Below, piece after piece: positions 60,930 through 62,607 of a stretch of DNA of 62,607 bases (positions within the stretch are counted from its first letter, which is position 1; each line of letters starts with the position of its first letter). Position numbers and translations under genes: made by a program. The notes under the pieces were generated by a model, which did not search any database, was not told the DNA's origin, and saw only the letters and a program-made list of their open reading frames with translations. The DNA is from Pseudomonas plecoglossicida NBRC 103162 = DSM 15088 (lineage in GTDB: Bacteria; Pseudomonadota; Gammaproteobacteria; Pseudomonadales; Pseudomonadaceae), in NCBI RefSeq assembly GCF_000730665.1, contig NZ_BBIV01000034.1, positions 1 to 62,607 of the forward strand, read 5' to 3'.

Positions 60930-62607
60930 CAGAGAGTGCTCCTAATGGCATTTTGCAGAATTTCAATTTCCCGCTCTTCTGTCTCGGCGATGCCATTGCT
61001 ACGGTTCTTGCGGAATGTGCAATGGTCCAGATACCGCTGCAAGGCATCAGGAAGCACGAAGATCTCGATCAGAATCAACGATAAAATGACCAGATTGAGG
61101 CCGAAGAAGATTCGGAGCATAGGCACCATCCGCGCAGCCAAAGCGGTTGAGGTTCGCGCGCCTATTTTTATTAAAGGGCCAAGAATTAGCCTATTGCCGT
61201 ATTTCTTTAGAAGGTATTCAAAAAACGGGTTGGCAAGTCCCAGTCCGACTGAAATGGATAGAGAAGTTGCGCCTAGTTGTGTAGCTCCGCGTAACAAATA
61301 GAATCCAGCTATCGAATGATTGTAGAGCTTTAAGTTTAAGTTGAAGTCTTGTAAGTCATACCATGCCCCTACCGCAGCGGCAGCCCCCGCCAAAGTTCCC
61401 GCCGTCAACCGCAAACCACCACTGAACACCTTGGCTCCCTGCTGAACAGCCACATTACTGCTCCGCCCAGCGATGCTCACCGCGGTCGCCCCCAGTTCGA
61501 CACCAGCCGCAGTAAGCGCCACCACGGCCGCCACAACCTCGACATACTCCCGGCTGTGCTTGTCTGTCACCGCCAGCTTGTTGTAGAGGTTCCACAGTTC
61601 CAGGAACACCAGCGCGCGCCCTATACGCAGTTCCGCCATCGGCCCGCTTTTTCCACCGCGCAACGCCTCGTCAAAGCCGCGATCAATGGCACGGTCCAGG
61701 CGCGCCTGCGCTCCCCGACGGAGTGCCTTGCCGTCACGCAACTCCAGGCGAAAGTGCCGGGCAAAGCGCCCCAGCCTGGCCTGAACGGTGGCGGCGAGGA
61801 CCTTGTTGAACGGCTTGTCCACCCAAGTTGCCAGCGGGCTCTGGAACACCGAGTTACCCAAGGTATCGATCAGCAGCGCACCGCCCACCAGGTAGCTGGA
61901 CGGCGGCCCTGTCGTCGAATCCGCCAGCGAATCCAGCAATGCATGGCTCTTGTCGTACAGATCGGCCAACTTCTTCAGCCGGGTTTGCAAGGCCTCGGGA
62001 TCGAGAAACGCCAAAGCACCCTGATCACTGAACAGCCTGGCCACCTCGTCCTGGATGTCTTGCTGGTTTTGCGCCAGTGACCGCCAGACCAGGTTCTCCC
62101 GCGAGACCGCCGCCTGGCGCCAGTGTTCGAGCCACTGCTCTCCGGCCGCCGTGGCATTCATGCCGACGAGGGCCTTGCCCATCTGGTCTTCGAACAGCAG
62201 GGCCTGCTCGGTGTCGTGGGGATCGAACACCTCGAGCGCGACCAGCAGCGCCTCGCTCTGCAGCCAGCGCAGGTGGTCCGGTGCTCGTGCCTGCTTGGCG
62301 GCGTCGGCCTTGTCGACATGCTCGCGATAGCGCCTGAGAAAGGCCTGACGCAGGCCTTCGTCGAGGTACGGGGCGTATTTGTCCCAGCTCTGCGCGCGGC
62401 TGGCCTTGGCGGCCGCTTCCTGCACCTGGCGCTGGTGCGCCGGATTGCGGAAGGTGTGGTAGCCGCGGTGGGACTGCGCGACCGCGTGGCGGTTGCTCGT
62501 CTGGTACTCGGGGTCGGTGTAGCGCACCCCGAAGCCTTGCTGGTGCTTGTAGAAGGTTTGCTCGGCTTCATCCTCGACCAGCTGGCGGATGTTCTCGATA
62601 GCGAAAG
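60929..62607 (-). CDS. Type VI effector, VasX/BTH_I2691-like, C-terminal part (cut by window edge)
   Basis: At least 558 residues; the frame stays open to the window end, so the N-terminal part lies outside. Long helical middle (WDKYAPYLDEGLRQAFLRRY, FEDQMGKALVGMNATAAGEQWLEHW), then hydrophobic segments in the last 200 residues (EVVAAVVALTAAGVELGATA, LRLTAGTLAGAAAAVGAWYDL, LGATSLSISVGLGLANPF, FFGLNLVILSLILIEIFVLP). This layout is that of VasX-like pore-forming type VI effectors. Overlap with the DUF6708 gene and the PAAR gene nearby support it. The N-terminal VasX-type domain cannot be seen here. Confidence 0.75.
   Translation of the reverse strand, partial: FAIENIRQLVEDEAEQTFYKHQQGFGVRYTDPEYQTSNRHAVAQSHRGYHTFRNPAHQRQVQEAAAKASRAQSWDKYAPYLDEGLRQAFLRRYREHVDKADAAKQARAPDHLRWLQSEALLVALEVFDPHDTEQALLFEDQMGKALVGMNATAAGEQWLEHWRQAAVSRENLVWRSLAQNQQDIQDEVARLFSDQGALAFLDPEALQTRLKKLADLYDKSHALLDSLADSTTGPPSSYLVGGALLIDTLGNSVFQSPLATWVDKPFNKVLAATVQARLGRFARHFRLELRDGKALRRGAQARLDRAIDRGFDEALRGGKSGPMAELRIGRALVFLELWNLYNKLAVTDKHSREYVEVVAAVVALTAAGVELGATAVSIAGRSSNVAVQQGAKVFSGGLRLTAGTLAGAAAAVGAWYDLQDFNLNLKLYNHSIAGFYLLRGATQLGATSLSISVGLGLANPFFEYLLKKYGNRLILGPLIKIGARTSTALAARMVPMLRIFFGLNLVILSLILIEIFVLPDALQRYLDHCTFRKNRSNGIAETEEREIEILQNAIRSTL

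Overview
The window looks like chromosome of a Pseudomonas of the P. putida group. DNA is GC-rich. The nuo operon runs A-B-CD-E-F-G-H-I-J-K-L-M-N with a fused nuoCD, followed by a YhhN gene, aceA, a secretin-domain gene, a SulP gene and a second EF-G. GacA starts at TTG directly before uvrC, pgsA and tRNA-Gly. Copies of the Pseudomonas REP element (core GCCGGCTTGCCGGC) sit between many genes. The assignment rests on recalled gene content and order, not on a search.

Layout. 1-2.4 kb: universal stress protein, miaE, DUF883 and a small conserved gene, with a perfect ANR box between the first two. 2.4-9.9 kb: LysR/polyamine-binding-protein/ureohydrolase cluster, a small exported protein, PQQ-type sugar dehydrogenase, ZapE-like ATPase, DinB-like protein and a secreted hydrolase. 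10-12 kb: a copper-resistance locus in which copA and copB appear collapsed into one in-frame fusion gene, followed by a DUF411 gene and a YqaA-type membrane protein. 12-16.8 kb: trhP (second ANR box), an AI-2E-family transporter and a TonB receptor. 17-18.9 kb: a short run of P2-phage-like genes (LuxR-type HTH, gpL-like, holin-like, CI-like, Ogr-like). 18.9-33.9 kb: respiratory complex I on the minus strand. 34-42.4 kb: YhhN, aceA, secretin-domain protein, SulP transporter, EF-G and two conserved unknowns. 42.4-46.3 kb: aminotransferase/LysR/permease, probably for GABA or a related omega-amino acid. 46.4-52.4 kb: thioesterase, two envelope lipoproteins, GST, Pit transporter, DUF488, GNAT and an XRE regulator. 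52.5-55.7 kb: gacA-uvrC-pgsA-tRNA-Gly.

Beyond the tRNA (55.7-62.6 kb) the content is accessory. There is an exported protein of unknown function, and a GlxA-type AraC regulator facing a 5'-truncated Rieske oxygenase across a region with tandem dyads. On the minus strand follows a type VI secretion module: a VasX/BTH_I2691-like toxin cut by the window edge, a DUF6708 membrane protein overlapping it by one base, and a PAAR tip protein.

Two themes connect genes. First, oxygen: a class II ANR promoter is predicted for the stress protein and for trhP, the oxygen-independent tRNA uridine hydroxylation gene, while the oxygen-using tRNA hydroxylase miaE shares the first ANR region. Second, gene decay and rearrangement: the copA/copB fusion, the P2 relic and the truncated oxygenase are three independent deletion scars in otherwise core DNA. 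All functional statements are from reading the sequence; nothing was searched or computed.
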